Translations under genes and position numbers: made by a program
Origin: CANRPC01 sp964456095
Lineage (GTDB): Bacteria > Bacillota_I > Bacilli_A > RFN20 > CAG-449
Reading direction: 5' to 3'
Assembly (NCBI GenBank): GCA_964456095.1
Contig: CAYVZF010000036.1
Span: forward strand, 1-15,129
DNA: 15,129 nt
The notes under the pieces: generated by a model
What the model was told of the DNA's origin: nothing
Databases searched by the model: none
The model's input: the letters and a program-made list of their open reading frames with translations, nothing else
In this document: positions 14,003 to 15,129 of the stretch, one piece after another
Position numbering within the stretch: the stretch's first letter is position 1
How the letters are laid out: each line of letters opens with the position of its first letter

Positions 14003-15091
14003 ATGAAAGAATTAGAAATTTTAGAACAATTAACAAATATGTTTGGTCCTTCTGGAAATGAAGAAGAAGTAGAATTATTTTTAAAAGAAGAGTATAGAAA
14101 ACTAAATTTAAAAATATTAAAAGATCCATATGGAAATATATATGGCTTAAAAAAATCAAAAAATAAAAATGCTAAAAAAGTATTAGTTATTGGACATATG
14201 GATGAAGTTGGATTTATGGTTAGAAAAATACTTCCAAATGGCTCAGTTATGGTAAATCCTTTAGGAAGATTTAATTCTGAAACTATTTTATCTAATAGAG
14301 CAATATTAAAAAATGGTGAAGGAAAGAAGTTTTATGGTTCAGTATGTGCTTTACCACCACATCTATTAAAAAATAATTCTTCTAATGAAAAAACACCAAT
14401 TTCAAATATGATATTTGATTTTGGGTTTATTAATTCCGATGATGCATTAAATAATGGTATTCAAATTGGAGATTCTATTATATTAGAAGGGGATTTTTCA
14501 TTAATTAATAATGATAAAAGAATTTTAGCAAAAGCAATAGATGATAGATATGGTTTAGCTACTTCTTTAATTGCAATGAATGATTTAATTAATGAAGAAT
14601 TAGATTATGATTTATATATTGGTGGAGTATGTCAAGAAGAAGTAGGATTACGTGGATCTCTTTGTGCATCTAATTTTATTAAACCTGATTTTGCTATTAT
14701 ATTAGATGTTTCTGCAGCATATGATACTGATGGTAATACTACTGAATTTGGAAAATTAGGTAAAGGTGTTCTTATAAGAGTATTGGACGCTAATATGATT
14801 GCAAGAAAAGATATTATTAAATTCCAAAAGAATTGTTTAGATAATGCTAATGTTCCTTATCAATACTTTATTTCACCTGGAGGAACAGATGCAGGAAGTG
14901 TTCATAAATCATTAAGTGGGATTCCTACAATGACTTATTGTTTAGTTGCAAGAAATATTCATTCATGTTCATCTATAATGGATACAAATGATTATTTAAA
15001 TTCAATAAAAGGATTGGAAGAAATATTAAAATCATTAAATGATAATATCATTAGTAATTTTAATTACTTAGATAGCGCTATTGATAAGTAA
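14003..15091 (+). CDS. M42 family metallopeptidase (glutamyl/leucyl aminopeptidase type)
   Basis: 362 aa, typical for M42 (PepA/YsdC/FrvX group), a two-metal aminopeptidase that forms large dodecamers in the cytoplasm. Metal ligands and catalytic residues: His65 and Asp67 in GHMDEVGFMV, Asp180 in AIDDRYG, Glu212 and Glu213 in CQEEVGLRG, Asp235 in LDVSA, and His320 in ARNIHSCS; GGTDAGSVH (293-301) is also conserved. The ribosome site AAGGAG is the last part of trmB, whose stop lies three bases before this ATG. With pepV it forms a peptide-degradation unit with trmB in between. Exact specificity (Glu, Leu or Lys) cannot be told from the sequence. Confidence 0.93.
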   Translation: MKELEILEQLTNMFGPSGNEEEVELFLKEEYRKLNLKILKDPYGNIYGLKKSKNKNAKKVLVIGHMDEVGFMVRKILPNGSVMVNPLGRFNSETILSNRAILKNGEGKKFYGSVCALPPHLLKNNSSNEKTPISNMIFDFGFINSDDALNNGIQIGDSIILEGDFSLINNDKRILAKAIDDRYGLATSLIAMNDLINEELDYDLYIGGVCQEEVGLRGSLCASNFIKPDFAIILDVSAAYDTDGNTTEFGKLGKGVLIRVLDANMIARKDIIKFQKNCLDNANVPYQYFISPGGTDAGSVHKSLSGIPTMTYCLVARNIHSCSSIMDTNDYLNSIKGLEEILKSLNDNIISNFNYLDSAIDK

Positions 15092-15129
15092 TATTAACAA
15101 TATTGATAAATGTGTTTAATTTAAATGTT

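Noticed and set aside
1..15129. TGA read as tryptophan (Mycoplasma code)
   Set aside because: pepV ends in TGA at the expected family length, trmB starts there, and Trp codons are TGG.
1..15129. tRNA, rRNA or known riboswitch in the gaps
   Set aside because: The gaps are short and AT-only, with no cloverleaf, GGTTCRA arm or conserved riboswitch core visible.

Overview
The window is very AT-rich DNA with short intergenic gaps, strong AGGAG/GAGG Shine-Dalgarno sites and sigma-A-type promoters, which points to a low-GC Firmicute (Bacillota). TGA is used as a true stop (12012-13376 ends in TGA) and tryptophan is TGG, so this is the standard bacterial code and not a Mycoplasma-type code. Two lipobox proteins, a PepV dipeptidase, a DegV protein and an M42 aminopeptidase fit an anaerobic, host-associated member of the Bacilli or Erysipelotrichia type. 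That placement is inference; the window contains no rRNA or tRNA.

Layout. 1-3043: surface or envelope segment with the 3' part of a lipoprotein gene, a small unknown gene behind it, and a convergent gene for a large beta-helix lipoprotein. 3044-4754: an SDR oxidoreductase and a lipase-like alpha/beta hydrolase, tail to tail. 4755-6768: a small one-span membrane protein and a stand-alone CinA/PncC amidase, overlapping tail to tail with a spermidine-synthase-like methyltransferase gene. 6769-7105: the one long non-coding gap, with a GC-rich 13-bp direct repeat and a second, AT-rich repeat family. 7106-8296: a 396-aa protein of the CofE (F420-0:glutamate ligase) family. 8429-10146: a three-gene minus-strand operon of a TetR regulator, a Cys-rich small protein and a flavodoxin-fold reductase, behind a perfect TTGACA-N17-TATAAT promoter. 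10371-15091: plus-strand genes for DegV, a histidine phosphatase, PepV, TrmB and an M42 peptidase; the last three look like one operon.

How they work together. The TetR operon is probably a self-regulated redox or xenobiotic response unit. PepV and the M42 enzyme finish intracellular peptide breakdown, with tRNA-modifying trmB translated between them. PncC recycles nicotinamide mononucleotide. No phage, conjugative element, CRISPR array or intact insertion sequence is present. The most interesting material is regulatory: several promoters carry symmetric or repeated sites exactly at the start site or inside the spacer, two minus-strand promoters share an initiation-region motif, and the 6867-6902 repeat is unexplained.
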